Shown piece by piece: positions 5,878 through 5,928 of a stretch of DNA of 5,928 nucleotides. Under the pieces are notes generated by a model that made no database searches, was not told the origin of the DNA, and was given only the letters and a program-made list of their open reading frames with translations. Positions within the stretch are counted from its first letter, which is position 1. Each line of letters starts with the position of its first letter. The stretch lies in assembly GCA_020849935.1 (NCBI GenBank), contig JADZFJ010000169.1:1-5928 (forward strand), in the 5' to 3' direction. The translations under genes and the position numbers were made by a program. This DNA is from Crocinitomix sp. (GTDB lineage Bacteria; Bacteroidota; Bacteroidia; Flavobacteriales_D; Crocinitomicaceae).

Positions 5878-5928
5878 ATGCACCCGAGAGAAAGAATTTT
5901 AGAGACTGCATTTATCATGTTTCATAGA
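5878..5928 (+). CDS. TetR/AcrR-family transcriptional regulator, N-terminal fragment
   Basis: The first 17 codons are visible before the window ends: MHPRERILETAFIMFHR. The pattern R-x-R-I-L-x-x-A-x-x-x-F is the hallmark of the first helix of the TetR-family DNA-binding domain, which continues into the helix-turn-helix beyond the edge. Such proteins are usually dimeric repressors released by a small ligand and commonly control themselves and a neighbouring gene. The palindrome at 5822-5835 supports self-control. The ligand and targets cannot be seen. The start is the only ATG with the right spacing to the helix. Confidence 0.8.
   Translation, partial: MHPRERILETAFIMFHR

Overview
The window looks like chromosomal DNA of a member of the Bacteroidota, probably near Flavobacteriia or a related class. 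Three things point that way. The genes have no recognisable Shine-Dalgarno sequences. There is a perfect TAnnTTTG-type -7 box ahead of the second gene. The IspH is the long form with an N-terminal extension. I cannot name a genus from the sequence alone.

Region 1 (1-256) is the C-terminal end of a gene that enters from the left edge. It reads as the last part of a thioredoxin-fold (redoxin/TlpA-like) protein. Region 2 (257-4011) is a tightly packed, co-oriented cluster. A putative promoter is followed by ispH (4-hydroxy-3-methylbut-2-enyl diphosphate reductase, the last step of the MEP isoprenoid pathway, TTG start), then uvrB (damage-recognition helicase of nucleotide excision repair), then a 135-residue protein of unknown function. 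The genes overlap by 14 and 4 bases, so they are very likely cotranscribed and translationally coupled, although their products act in unrelated processes.

Region 3 (4012-4562) is a 551-base gene-free stretch. It holds repeat-like structure: a possible small element with imperfect inverted ends, a REP-like hairpin flanked by two degenerate copies of a direct repeat with 10/9-base internal spacing, and an AT-rich 15-base inverted repeat just before the next gene.

Region 4 (4563-5741) is a 392-residue soluble protein that I do not recognise, with codon choice unlike ispH and uvrB. Region 5 (5742-5928) is a short spacer with a clear 6-2-6 palindrome, followed by the first 17 codons of a TetR/AcrR-type regulator that runs off the right edge. 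The palindrome is probably that regulator's own operator. Whether the 392-residue gene is under the same control cannot be decided here, because no second copy of the palindrome is seen upstream of it.

Most of the window is ordinary housekeeping sequence. The parts that merit attention are the intergenic repeat cluster, the unidentified 392-residue gene, and the conserved-looking 135-residue gene coupled to uvrB.
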